In this document: in pieces, positions 56,270-64,000 of the stretch
How positions within the stretch are numbered: the first letter of the stretch is position 1
Layout of the letters: each line of letters opens with the position of its first letter
Assembly: GCF_019720915.1 (NCBI RefSeq)
Contig: NZ_JAHKSI010000001.1
Span: 1,736,001-1,800,000, forward strand
Source: Alkalihalobacillus sp. TS-13
Lineage (GTDB): Bacteria; Bacillota; Bacilli; Bacillales; Fictibacillaceae
DNA length: 64,000 bases
Direction: 5' to 3'
Translations under genes and position numbers: made by a program
The notes under the pieces: generated by a model
Seen by the model: the letters and a program-made list of their open reading frames with translations, nothing else
Database searches by the model: none
Told to the model about the DNA's origin: nothing

Positions 56270-56680
56270 TTAGTTCACAACACCAATTGTTAATAATAAA
56301 TTTGCATATGTACGTTGTTCACCCGTAACAATTGTGAGCTTTACATCTTCGCTTTTACATTCATTATAAAATTCAAATCTTGACTTTTTTTCTAAATCTT
56401 GATTAATAATTTCATAGAATTCGCTATATATAGGAATGTGAACATCTTCGTCGGGAAGCATTACACATGCTAGTTCTATTGGTATCGTATTATTTAAAAC
56501 TTTAATTACATCGATTGCTGTTAAAAGTCCTGGGGCTAAATTCAAGTAAATCTTTGTGCAATTTGGATTTGTTTTCGTTTCTGCAGGATAGTTCCCATCT
56601 GATATTAGGATTCGATCCCCATGGCCTGATCTAGCTAGAAAATACAATAATTCTGGATGCAAACAATTTGTTTTTAGCAT
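56270..56680 (-). CDS. RbsD/FucU family mutarotase (FucU-like)
   Basis: 136 aa. HPELLYFLARSGHGDRILISDGNYPA carries the family GHGD histidine, and RFEFYN plus VTGEQRTYANLLLTIGV resembles FucU more than RbsD. FucU interconverts anomers of L-fucose; D-arabinose has the same ring configuration. First gene of the operon, 222 bp from the divergent regulator, with operator-like palindromes between. Confidence 0.86.
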   Translation of the reverse strand: MLKTNCLHPELLYFLARSGHGDRILISDGNYPAETKTNPNCTKIYLNLAPGLLTAIDVIKVLNNTIPIELACVMLPDEDVHIPIYSEFYEIINQDLEKKSRFEFYNECKSEDVKLTIVTGEQRTYANLLLTIGVVN

Positions 56681-56758
56681 TAAATCATCTCCATTTCCCC
56701 CTATAAACTACTAGAACAACCAGTAATTCATTCAATCAATCTAACCATTAACCAAATC

Positions 56759-56773
56759 AGAAAACGTTTTCAA
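56759..56773 (-). promoter_or_regulatory. cre-like site in the divergent intergenic region
   Basis: Minus strand TTGAAAACGTTTTCT fits WTGNAANCGNWNNCW at every defined position; its core GAAAACGTTTTC is a perfect palindrome. It probably serves CcpA, though any LacI-family protein could use it. Confidence 0.65.
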
Positions 56774-56799
56774 TTAATTTTAAAAAATGAATATTCAGA

Positions 56800-56815
56800 A
56801 TGTTACCGGTAACAT
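56800..56815. promoter_or_regulatory. 16-bp perfect palindrome, probable operator of the local LacI-family regulator
   Basis: ATGTTACCGGTAACAT, with the central CG step typical of LacI-family operators, lies between the mutarotase gene and the divergent regulator. I found no second copy in the window. Confidence 0.7.
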
Positions 56816-56901
56816 AAAAATATCAGTTATTTGTATTGCTGTCAAGAATTTTTATAGTAAAATGAAAATATATTTATTGATTTTTAAAGGAGTGTCCAAT
56901 C

Positions 56902-57927
56902 ATGGTTACGATATACGATATAGCGAAATTAGCAAAAGTATCTCCAATGACTGTTTCAAGAGTGATTAATAATACAGGTAACACCAGTGAAGCAATTCGC
57001 AACAAAGTAAATAATGCAATAGATGAACTCGGATACATTCCAAACTCATCAGCAAGATCGCTAACTTTAAAAGAATCTAAATTATTAACATTGTTAATTT
57101 CAGATATAGCGAACCCCTTTTTCACTAAACTAGCTAGAGGAGCGGAAGATAAAGCACGAGAATTAGGCTATCAATTAATGCTTTGTAACACGGACGAGGA
57201 TATCGAAAAAGAAAAGGTGTATATTAACACCATAATATCTACTGGTGCAGATGGTGTTTTATTCTCTCCTGCAAATAACTCATCGTCCAAACATATAAAA
57301 TTATTCAATAAATACCAAATTCCTTTCGTCCTAGTAGACCGCGATCTTCCTGACGTGAAAGTTGATAAAGTCCTGGGTGATAACTATTCGGGAACCAAAA
57401 TGCTTTTAAATCACTTGTTTGAACTGGGACATAAGAACATTGCTTTAATAAACGGTCCAAAGGATGTCTATACCGCTATGATGCGGAAAGAGTCTTATAA
57501 GGAAGTTCACAATTTATTAGGTCTTTCAATTAACGAAAAGCTAATGTTTGAGATTAATTATAATCGGAACAACGATGCAGAAAATGTAGTAAAGCAATTA
57601 TTGAATTTACCAAAGGATGAGAGACCAACTGCCTTATTTGCAAGTAATAGTTCCATAGCTATTGATATGATTAAAGCACTGCACGCCTTAAATGTTAGCG
57701 TTCCTGACGAGATATCAGTCGTTTGTTTTGATGATCTCGACCCAGATTCTGCAATCAACCCATTTTTAACGGTAGTTATGCAACCAGCCTATGATTTTGG
57801 CTATATTGGTACACAAATGCTAATAGATCGTATAAAAAATAATTCTTTATCAAAAAAACCTAGAGAAGTTGTCCTAAAACCTGAATTTTTATTGAGATCC
57901 TCTACTAAGCCAATCGTGATTAGTTAG
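56902..57927 (+). CDS. LacI-family transcription regulator
   Basis: 341 aa. N-terminal HTH and hinge: TIYDIAKLAKVSPMTVSRVINNTGNTSEAIRNKVNNAIDELGYIPN. Then a periplasmic-binding-protein-like sensor domain (LISDIANPFFTKLARGAEDKARELGY, VDRDLPDVKVDKVLGDNYSG, ISVVCFDDLD). Divergent from the mutarotase-isomerase-kinase-TRAP-aldolase operon with two palindromes in between, so it most likely represses that operon and itself until the inducer appears. Strong AAAGGAGTG upstream. Confidence 0.92.
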   Translation: MVTIYDIAKLAKVSPMTVSRVINNTGNTSEAIRNKVNNAIDELGYIPNSSARSLTLKESKLLTLLISDIANPFFTKLARGAEDKARELGYQLMLCNTDEDIEKEKVYINTIISTGADGVLFSPANNSSSKHIKLFNKYQIPFVLVDRDLPDVKVDKVLGDNYSGTKMLLNHLFELGHKNIALINGPKDVYTAMMRKESYKEVHNLLGLSINEKLMFEINYNRNNDAENVVKQLLNLPKDERPTALFASNSSIAIDMIKALHALNVSVPDEISVVCFDDLDPDSAINPFLTVVMQPAYDFGYIGTQMLIDRIKNNSLSKKPREVVLKPEFLLRSSTKPIVIS

Positions 57928-57996
57928 AAGGGAATGGATATGAGTGAAGAAATGTGGTTAAGTGACGGTGTATGATGCTTGAGCATAGAATTCGCT

Positions 57997-58031
57997 TAAA
58001 AGGCAGAGTGTCTAACGATACTCTACCTTTT
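57997..58031 (+). terminator. Terminator after the LacI-family gene
   Basis: AAAAGGCAGAGT pairs with ACTCTACCTTTT (one mismatch), 10-nt loop, ending in TTTTAT. Confidence 0.75.
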
Positions 58032-58147
58032 ATCTGGTCATCTCTCCAGCTTGATCAGAGGACTGAACCGATCTATATCTAATCTATTGATTACTTAAAT
58101 TGACTTAATTGAACCAAGATGAAAGTGATGAACTGCAAAAAATTGTT

Positions 58148-58318
58148 TTTGTATTGAGGCGCATTACAAAGAATACTTCGCGATCATCTTCCCCAATAAA
58201 TCCTGCGACAACCTTTGCAGCATCTTCGGGAGAACGAATGATGTTTGTTTGCCCTCCTTCCAACTCTGAAATCAACTTTCTGATTCGTTGAATTTCATGT
58301 ATGGGAAGATGATAAAGA
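58148..58318 (-). pseudogene. radC-type (JAB domain) gene fragment
   Basis: Minus strand reads [20 protein letters not shown], then IRSPEDAAKVVAGFIGEDDREVFFVMRLNTK, the middle of a RadC/JAB-domain protein as found on mobile elements. Both ends are missing: similarity stops after LNTK near 58148 and before HEI near 58318. An IS1182 fragment abuts the right side. Confidence 0.75.
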
Positions 58319-58328
58319 ACAAGTTCGT

Positions 58329-58532
58329 TTGAACCGGTTATCTAATGAAGGGAAATGGATTTATCGCATGAGAAAAGAGAAAGTTGAACGTAGCTTCGCA
58401 GATTCAAAAGAACTGCATGGGCTGCGTTATTTTCGCTTGCGAGGAAAAGAAAAAGTTCGAGAACAGGCGCTGATAACAGCAGCCTGTCAGAACATAAAGA
58501 AGATTGCCCTCCATCTAGCTAGGATCAACTAG
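58329..58532 (+). pseudogene. IS1182-family transposase, C-terminal fragment
   Basis: About 65 residues: [20 protein letters not shown], then [34 protein letters not shown]. This is the conserved C-terminal end of IS1182 DDE transposases, including the catalytic glutamate region ([11 protein letters not shown]). The N-terminal 350 or more residues are gone. The element joins the radC fragment on its left without a visible target duplication. Confidence 0.85.
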
Positions 58533-58552
58533 ATGGAGGAGAATCTTTTTTC
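58501..58552 (+). terminator. Terminator at the right end of the IS1182 remnant
   Basis: CTCCATCTAG and CTAGATGGAG form a 10-bp stem with outer GATT/AATC pairing, followed by a T-run. Overlaps the transposase stop. Confidence 0.75.
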
Positions 58553-58575
58553 GATTTTAAGCTCCCCCGTTGGAG

Positions 58576-58677
58576 GAATGCCGCGAGACTCCTGCGGAAA
58601 AACGGGCGATCCGAGACCCACAGCGTGGGTTTAGCGAGGAGGCTCGCACGTTCGTCCGCGGAAAGCGAGTGGTATTC
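58576..58677 (+). repeat. Dispersed repeat, copy 7
   Basis: 102 bp. Outer ends GAATGCCGC and GTGGTATTC pair over nine positions with two G-U wobbles. Interior GAGACTCCTGCGG, GAGACCCACAGCGTGGG, GAGGAGGCTCGC and CCGCGGAAAGCGAG. It lies in the 58533-58971 gap; right of it is an AT-rich stretch with a 40-codon open frame (58845-58967, no start codon) that I do not recognise. Confidence 0.85.
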
Positions 58678-58971
58678 TCTCCCAAAAGGGAAGATTAAAA
58701 AAACTTGTAGAAAAACCAGGAGTTTCTCTACAAGCTGAGTAAAGAACCACAAAATGTGGTTCTTTACCAATCACTTTTTTGCCAGCTAGTCCAGCAAGCT
58801 GTACACCAAAACCGCAAAGGTAAACTTTGAAGCTTTGAACCTTTTTATAAAATTGAGTAGTTGACCTGAAGACGATTACTGTTAAACAACATATAACCTT
58901 TATTATCAAACTGAGTTCCATCTATCCAAATCATTCGGTAATCAGAAATAAAAGTGCCTTGTTTCCATTAA

Positions 58972-59085
58972 TCACCCAGACCAATTGACAGGTGCTTTTT
59001 TCATAGCACTCCATACAAATTCAGCCGCCTGATTGACTCCATCTTTACAACGGCTACCGTGACCAACATATAATACAGCCTGCAT
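58972..59085 (-). pseudogene. Truncated sirohydrochlorin ferrochelatase (SirB/CbiX) N-terminus
   Basis: 37 codons: MQAVLYVGHGSRCKDGVNQAAEFVW then SAMKKAPVNWSG and a stop. GHGSR is the SirB/CbiX N-terminal motif with the metal-binding histidine. A real SirB is well over 100 aa, so the rest is lost. GGGAGAGG lies 8 nt before the ATG. It follows nasC and would have supplied siroheme for NirB. Confidence 0.7.
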
Positions 59086-59175
59086 TAGTCCTCTCCCTTT
59101 TCAATCTTTATTTACAGCTCTTGTATCAATCCACTAAACAATAAATATCCCGTATTATGATTTGAATATGGGTGT

Positions 59176-61314
59176 TTAATTCAAAGTCAAATCAATAAAC
59201 GGGCTTACTTTCACTGCACAAACTTTAAACCCTGGCATTTTACAAGTCGGATCTAGTGCTTCATGAGTAAGTCGGTTCACATTTTGATCATCTCCCCAAT
59301 GGAAGGGAACAAAAACAGTATCTTCACGAATTTTATTCGTATATTTACTCCTGACTGTAATCTGTCCTCTTTTAGACGTAAGTTTAACTAAGGCATGATT
59401 TTCGATTTTATATTTCTTTGCAGTATCCGGATGGATTTCTAAAAACGATTCAAAATCACGAGATCTCAATGATGGACTGTTTCTCGTTTGTACACCTGTC
59501 AAATAATGCGATATTACCCTTCCAGTTGTCAAATAAAGTGGATAATCATTGTCTGTACGCTCTTTTGGAAAGATGTTACGAACAGATATCAATTTTCCTT
59601 TTCCATCTGGGTGTCTAAATCTTTTTGTAAAGAGCCTGCTCTCCCCGGGGTGACCGTGGTCAGGACATGGCCAATAAACTCTTTCTTTTTTTAAACGTTT
59701 ATAGGTAATTCCATAGTAATCCGCGATTCCACCACGACTTGCTACCCTAATCTCGTTAAAAATTTCTTCAGGTGAAAAAAAAGAAAAATACTTCCCCTTT
59801 TCAAAAGCTTTTGCAATCTCACATAATATTTTCCAGTCATGCATGGCTTCTCCGGGACTTTTACGGGATGCTTTCCGTAAGGTTACACGTCCTTCCAGGT
59901 TCGTCATCGTACCTTCATTTTCTAAGTAAGATGAACACGGTAAGATCAAGTCTGCTAATTTTGCTGTCTCGGAAATGAATAAATCCACTACAACTAAAAA
60001 TCTTAATTTTTTCAACGATTGTTCTACAAAATTCGCATTCGGATTCGATACAATAGGATTTGATCCCATTACGAATAAACCTTGGATTTCTCCAGTATCT
60101 ATTTTCTCAATCATTTCATAGGCTGAAACACCCTGGCGAGGCAAGTCTTTTTCGTTGACACCCCATACCTTAGAGATATACTTGCGATGTTCTTTGTTTT
60201 CCAAATGACGGTACCCAGGAAGCTGATCCGCTTTTTGACCGTGCTCCCTTCCACCTTGACCATTTCCCTGACCTGTGATTGCACCATATCCACAACCGAT
60301 TTTTCCAATTTTCCCCGTCACTAATACAAGGTTTAAAAAATTTCTCACCGCCATATACCCATCGGTTTGCTGTTCTACTCCTCTTGCGGTAAAAATCATC
60401 CCTGTAGAACATGTCGCGTATTTTACGGCTGCCAGTCGAATCGAATCCTCTGGAATTCCTGTCATTTTCGATATATTATCTAATTGAATGGTGCTTATAT
60501 GTTCTTTTAGCTCCTGGAATCCATTTGTTCTTTCATTTATAAACTCTTCATTAAAATAACCTTTTTCAAAAATGACCTTAAGGATACCGTTAACTAGCGC
60601 AGCATCCATACCAGGCTTTACTTTTAAATGTAAATCAGCAATTTCCGTTGTTGCTGTTTCCCTTGGATCAATTACAATGATGAATGATCCATTTTCCTTT
60701 GCCTTTGTCAGATAAGGCATTAATGTCGGTTGGCATTCTGCAATATTGGTTCCTGCTAAAATGAGACAACGAGCGAAAGGGATCTCTGACAACTTATTTG
60801 TAAATCCACGATCTATACCAAATGCTTCATTTGCTGCTGTAGCAGCGGCTGACATGCAAAAACGACCATTATAATCAATATGCTTTGTTGTTAGTGCAAC
60901 ACGAGCAAACTTCCCCAACAAATATGCTGATTCATTCGTTAGTGATCCCCCGCCATATAGCCCTATTCCATCAACTCCATTTTGACGTTGAATATCTGAA
61001 AACCTTTCTCGTATATACGCGATCGCTTTCTGCCAAGAAATTCGAACAAACTCCCCGTTCTTTTTTAACATAGGATATTGAATACGCTCTTGATTCAATG
61101 CATGTTGGTGAGCATTAAGCCCCTTTATGCATAACCTCTCCCCCGAGGTCGGGTTGTTTTTCGGTATAACCTTGTAATTTTTCCGCCCTACTCTAGGTTG
61201 TTCAAAGAGTTGCATTGTACATTGTACGCTGCAAAAAGGACATTGGGTTTCCGTAACTTTTTCGGTTCCTAGTTCTTTCTCTTTTTGTCGATAATAACTC
61301 AGAAAATCATTCAT
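59176..61314 (-). CDS. nasC: Assimilatory nitrate reductase catalytic subunit (NasC-like)
   Basis: 712 aa molybdopterin oxidoreductase. N-terminal 4Fe-4S ligands are CPFCSVQC and the Cys in LCIKG; Mo-bis-MGD domains follow (YGGGSLTNESAYLLGKFARV, GQGNGQGGREHGQKADQLPGYR, DLILPCSSYLENEGTMTNLEGRV), ending in the C-terminal dinucleotide-binding domain (LYLTTGRVISHYLTGVQTRNSP). Cytosolic: no Tat signal. It reduces nitrate to nitrite for the NirBD enzyme encoded just upstream. 28 bp after nirD. Confidence 0.92.
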   Translation of the reverse strand: MNDFLSYYRQKEKELGTEKVTETQCPFCSVQCTMQLFEQPRVGRKNYKVIPKNNPTSGERLCIKGLNAHQHALNQERIQYPMLKKNGEFVRISWQKAIAYIRERFSDIQRQNGVDGIGLYGGGSLTNESAYLLGKFARVALTTKHIDYNGRFCMSAAATAANEAFGIDRGFTNKLSEIPFARCLILAGTNIAECQPTLMPYLTKAKENGSFIIVIDPRETATTEIADLHLKVKPGMDAALVNGILKVIFEKGYFNEEFINERTNGFQELKEHISTIQLDNISKMTGIPEDSIRLAAVKYATCSTGMIFTARGVEQQTDGYMAVRNFLNLVLVTGKIGKIGCGYGAITGQGNGQGGREHGQKADQLPGYRHLENKEHRKYISKVWGVNEKDLPRQGVSAYEMIEKIDTGEIQGLFVMGSNPIVSNPNANFVEQSLKKLRFLVVVDLFISETAKLADLILPCSSYLENEGTMTNLEGRVTLRKASRKSPGEAMHDWKILCEIAKAFEKGKYFSFFSPEEIFNEIRVASRGGIADYYGITYKRLKKERVYWPCPDHGHPGESRLFTKRFRHPDGKGKLISVRNIFPKERTDNDYPLYLTTGRVISHYLTGVQTRNSPSLRSRDFESFLEIHPDTAKKYKIENHALVKLTSKRGQITVRSKYTNKIREDTVFVPFHWGDDQNVNRLTHEALDPTCKMPGFKVCAVKVSPFIDLTLN

Positions 61315-61342
61315 TTACTGGTCACACCTTTTAGTTGCTCTA

Positions 61343-61648
61343 CTATATGCAAACATAAACTTTTGTATCTTTAATCTCCACTTTAAATGTTTTTACACAA
61401 CCTTCATCAGGTTTTTGAGCCTTTCCATCTTCCGTACAAATTTTCCAATCGTGTAAGGGACAATATACGCTCTCTCCGCTTATGATCCCCTGAGAAAGTG
61501 CTCCTCCCTTATGGGGACAGCTATTTTCAATCGCCCGTATCACTCCGTTTGATAGTTTGAATAATGCAATATCATAGTTTCTTACTTTCACAGATTTACC
61601 TAATTTTTCTGGTAGATTATCAACATCCGCAACATGTATACGCTCCAT
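61343..61648 (-). CDS. nirD: Nitrite reductase (NADH) small subunit NirD, Rieske type
   Basis: 101 aa. The [2Fe-2S] motif is CPHKGG and CPLHDW (C-x-H ... C-x2-H). Works with NirB to reduce nitrite to ammonium. 12 bp from nirB. Confidence 0.94.
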   Translation of the reverse strand: MERIHVADVDNLPEKLGKSVKVRNYDIALFKLSNGVIRAIENSCPHKGGALSQGIISGESVYCPLHDWKICTEDGKAQKPDEGCVKTFKVEIKDTKVYVCI

Positions 61649-61660
61649 GATTTACCCTCC

Positions 61661-64000
61661 CTATACCCGACCAGAGGCTTGAGTTTCTAAATTTTGAAAT
61701 AACTTTTCTTGTTTCTCTTTGTTTTTAACGATTTTTTTCCAAGGATCTTTTGTATGTGCAAGAGTTTCTTCTATTCGGGCTACTAACCGTATTTTGTTTT
61801 CCTCATCAAACAGGACCTCGCGAACATTCTCTAACCCTATACGTTCTACCCATTTGGAAGTTCTTTCTAAATATTTTGCTGTCTCACGATAATATTGGAG
61901 AAAGGCGGCCGTTGTTTCAATAACCTCTTCTTCCTTTTCCACCGTGCACAATAAATCTCCTGCACGTAGATGAGTACCCCCGTTTCCACCGACGTATATT
62001 TCAAAACCTCCGTCAACACCTACTACACCAACATCTTTAATACCTGATTCTGCACAATTACGTGGACAAGCTGAAACAGACATTTTAACTTTATGTGGGG
62101 TATTAAGACGTTCAAATTTCTTTTCTAGATCCATTCCTAGTTGAGTGGAATCCTGGGTTCCAAATCGGCAAAATTGACTGCCTACACATGTTTTTACTGT
62201 TCGTAAAGCTTTGCCATACGCATATCCAGAGGGCATATCCAAGTCTGCCCAAACCTTTGGCAGATCTTCTTTCTTTATTCCTAATAGATCAATACGTTGC
62301 CCACCTGTCAATTTGATCATGGGAACGTCATACTTATCCGCTACGTCTGCTATTTTTCTTAAGTCATTCGCATTAGTCACCCCGCCATACATTCTCGGAA
62401 CGACCGAATAGGTTCCATCATTCTGAATATTGGCATGCAGACGTTCATTGACAAAACGGGATTCTTCTTCATCGTCATAGTCTGAAGGATATAACATTCC
62501 TAAATAGTAATTCAGTGCAGGACGGCATTTCGAGCACCCCTCTTCGTTCTTCCAACCGAGTACGTTCATTATTTCTTTGACAAACTTTAAGTTTTTAGAT
62601 TTAATTTCTTCAATCACTTCTTCACGGCTTAATGTTGTACACCCACAGACTGCTTCTTTTATTTCACTTTGGTCAAATTCGTCACCAAGTGTGTATTCTA
62701 ATAGATCTTGAACTAGAGGTTTACATCCCCCACAAGATCGTGAAGCATTTGTATTGTCTTTTACTTGATCAACCGTCGTCAGACCGTTTTCAACAATCGC
62801 TCCACAAATTTCACCTTTTGTAACACCATTACAGCCGCAAATGACTTCACTGTTATCCATCGTTATCACAGCACTCTTACTTGATTCATCACCCGAGTCT
62901 TGAAGTATGGTAACCTTGGAGAGATCTGAAATATCAGTCCTATCGTGTATCATGTTCAGCAATTTGGGCCCTTCTCCAATATCACCGAATAATACGGCTC
63001 CAATCACCTTGTCATCACGAATAACTACTTTTTTATAAACCCCTTCAAAATCGTCATACACTTTGATTGAATTTGTATCATTACTATCTAAGAAGTCACC
63101 TGCAGAGAAGACGTCCACACCGGAGACTTTTAATTGTGTTGAAACAACAGAACCTTCATACTTTTTACTTTCCACTCCACAAATTTTCTCAGCCAAAATT
63201 TTTCCTTGCTCATAAAGAGGAGCAACTAAACCGTATACAATTTCCCGATGCTCTGCACATTCTCCGACTGCATATATGTTCGGAGAATCCGTCTGCATAT
63301 AATCATTAACGACAATCCCGCGATTCACATGTATACCATTGTTCTTGGCTAATTGAACATTAGGTCTGATTCCCACAGCCATTACAACCAAATCAGCCTC
63401 AACTTTTGAACCGTCTTTAAAGAGTAATCCTTCCACTCGATCACTACCGGTAATCTCATCTGTTTGTTTGTTAAGTAGAAAGTTCATTCCTTGCGCCTCG
63501 AGGTTTTTTTGCAGCATTTTTGAAGCTGTTGGGTCGAGTTGTCTTTCCATCAAATAATCACAAATATGGACGACATCCACTTCCATACCAAGGTTAAGTA
63601 ATCCTCTGGCAGCCTCTAAACCTAAAAGCCCTCCACCGATGACAACGGCTTTATTATAATGTTGCGCTGACTCAATCATTGTTTGACAATCTTGGATATC
63701 ACGAAATGCTGTAACTCCTTCCTTATCTGCACCTGGTAATGGAAGCATGAACGGTAAAGAACCTGTCGCAAGAATCAGTTCATCGTATTCTACTTGTCTG
63801 TCTTTGTCGGTATATACTTGTTTTCTTACTTTATCAATCTCCACCACAGTTTCCCCTGTATAGAGTTGTATATTATTTTGCTCATACCATTCCATTTCGT
63901 TGATTGTTATATCATTGATTGATGTATCACCTTGCAATACTGTTGATAATAGAATCCGGTTATAGTTCGGGTATGGTTCTCTTCCAAAAATGGTGATTTC
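61661..64000 (-). CDS. nirB: Nitrite reductase (NADH) large subunit NirB (5' end outside window)
   Basis: 779 codons visible; the frame stays open to the right window edge (EITIFGREPYPNYNRILLSTVL), so the first residues are missing. NAD/FAD domain (VVIGGGLLGLEAARGL, YAVGECAEHR), two BFD-type [2Fe-2S] segments (CGCNGVTKGEICGAI...SCGGCKPLV and CGCTTLSREEV...GCSKCRPAL), the sulfite/nitrite reductase half domain, and siroheme/4Fe-4S cysteines in CVGSQFCRFG and SACPRNCAES. First gene of nirB-nirD-nasC within view. Confidence 0.95.
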   Translation of the reverse strand, partial: EITIFGREPYPNYNRILLSTVLQGDTSINDITINEMEWYEQNNIQLYTGETVVEIDKVRKQVYTDKDRQVEYDELILATGSLPFMLPLPGADKEGVTAFRDIQDCQTMIESAQHYNKAVVIGGGLLGLEAARGLLNLGMEVDVVHICDYLMERQLDPTASKMLQKNLEAQGMNFLLNKQTDEITGSDRVEGLLFKDGSKVEADLVVMAVGIRPNVQLAKNNGIHVNRGIVVNDYMQTDSPNIYAVGECAEHREIVYGLVAPLYEQGKILAEKICGVESKKYEGSVVSTQLKVSGVDVFSAGDFLDSNDTNSIKVYDDFEGVYKKVVIRDDKVIGAVLFGDIGEGPKLLNMIHDRTDISDLSKVTILQDSGDESSKSAVITMDNSEVICGCNGVTKGEICGAIVENGLTTVDQVKDNTNASRSCGGCKPLVQDLLEYTLGDEFDQSEIKEAVCGCTTLSREEVIEEIKSKNLKFVKEIMNVLGWKNEEGCSKCRPALNYYLGMLYPSDYDDEEESRFVNERLHANIQNDGTYSVVPRMYGGVTNANDLRKIADVADKYDVPMIKLTGGQRIDLLGIKKEDLPKVWADLDMPSGYAYGKALRTVKTCVGSQFCRFGTQDSTQLGMDLEKKFERLNTPHKVKMSVSACPRNCAESGIKDVGVVGVDGGFEIYVGGNGGTHLRAGDLLCTVEKEEEVIETTAAFLQYYRETAKYLERTSKWVERIGLENVREVLFDEENKIRLVARIEETLAHTKDPWKKIVKNKEKQEKLFQNLETQASGRV

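Noticed and set aside
54719-56680. Operon read as a plain ribose (rbsDK) system
   Set aside because: There is no ribose ABC transporter; the importer is an acid-type TRAP system, the mutarotase looks FucU-like, and an aldolase and a KdsD-type isomerase are present.
58109-58291. 60-codon open frame on the plus strand
   Set aside because: It is antisense to the radC fragment, whose minus-strand translation matches a known family.

Overview
The window reads as a chromosome segment of an endospore-forming, competence-capable member of the Bacillaceae (Bacillales). The evidence is gene order: rsmE-prmA-dnaJ-dnaK-grpE-hrcA-hemW-lepA, then gpr-rpsT-holA-yqzM-comEC-comEB-comEA-comER, then yqeM-rsfS-yqeK-nadD-yqeI-aroE-yqeH-yqeG-sda. 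This matches the comE/yqe region of Bacillus subtilis as I remember it. The species cannot be named from the window.

1-24.7 kb is core genome: the HrcA/CIRCE heat-shock operon, translation factors, late competence, NAD and shikimate synthesis, ribosome assembly and the DnaA/Sda sporulation checkpoint. spoIIP is missing from its usual place between gpr and yqxA. 25-30.4 kb is an Mrp cation/proton antiporter operon with subunits A, C, D, E, F and G and no mrpB. 30.8-44.6 kb holds pssA, an oligoendopeptidase F, a truncated group IIC-like intron next to a terminator, a riboswitch-like leader in front of an amidohydrolase-symporter operon, an AI-2E family permease, a small HTH/methyltransferase/zinc-finger cluster, RNase J and RF3.

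At 44.6-44.9 kb only the 3' part of sigK is present, broken near the point where B. subtilis sigK is interrupted by the skin element. Everything to the right, at least 19 kb, looks accessory. It contains an esterase, a frameshifted FIMAH-type fragment, a very large secreted FG-GAP/LamG protein, a LacI-controlled sugar-acid operon (about 50.7-57.9 kb), a scar of radC and IS1182 fragments, and a nitrate/nitrite assimilation cluster (truncated sirB, nasC, nirD, nirB running off the end).

The most interesting system is the sugar-acid operon. It encodes a TRAP transporter, a DHDPS/NAL-family aldolase, a FucU-type mutarotase, a ribokinase-family kinase and a KdsD-type arabinose-5-phosphate isomerase. 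These steps fit a route that imports a 3-deoxy-ulosonate such as KDO, splits it to pyruvate and D-arabinose, and feeds the arabinose via arabinose-5-P into ribulose-5-P. That assignment is inference.

A dispersed intergenic repeat (at least seven copies or fragments) has outer ends that differ between copies but stay self-complementary within each intact copy, including G-U pairs. Two long copies form an inverted pair around yqxA-gpr-rpsT-holA-yqzM.
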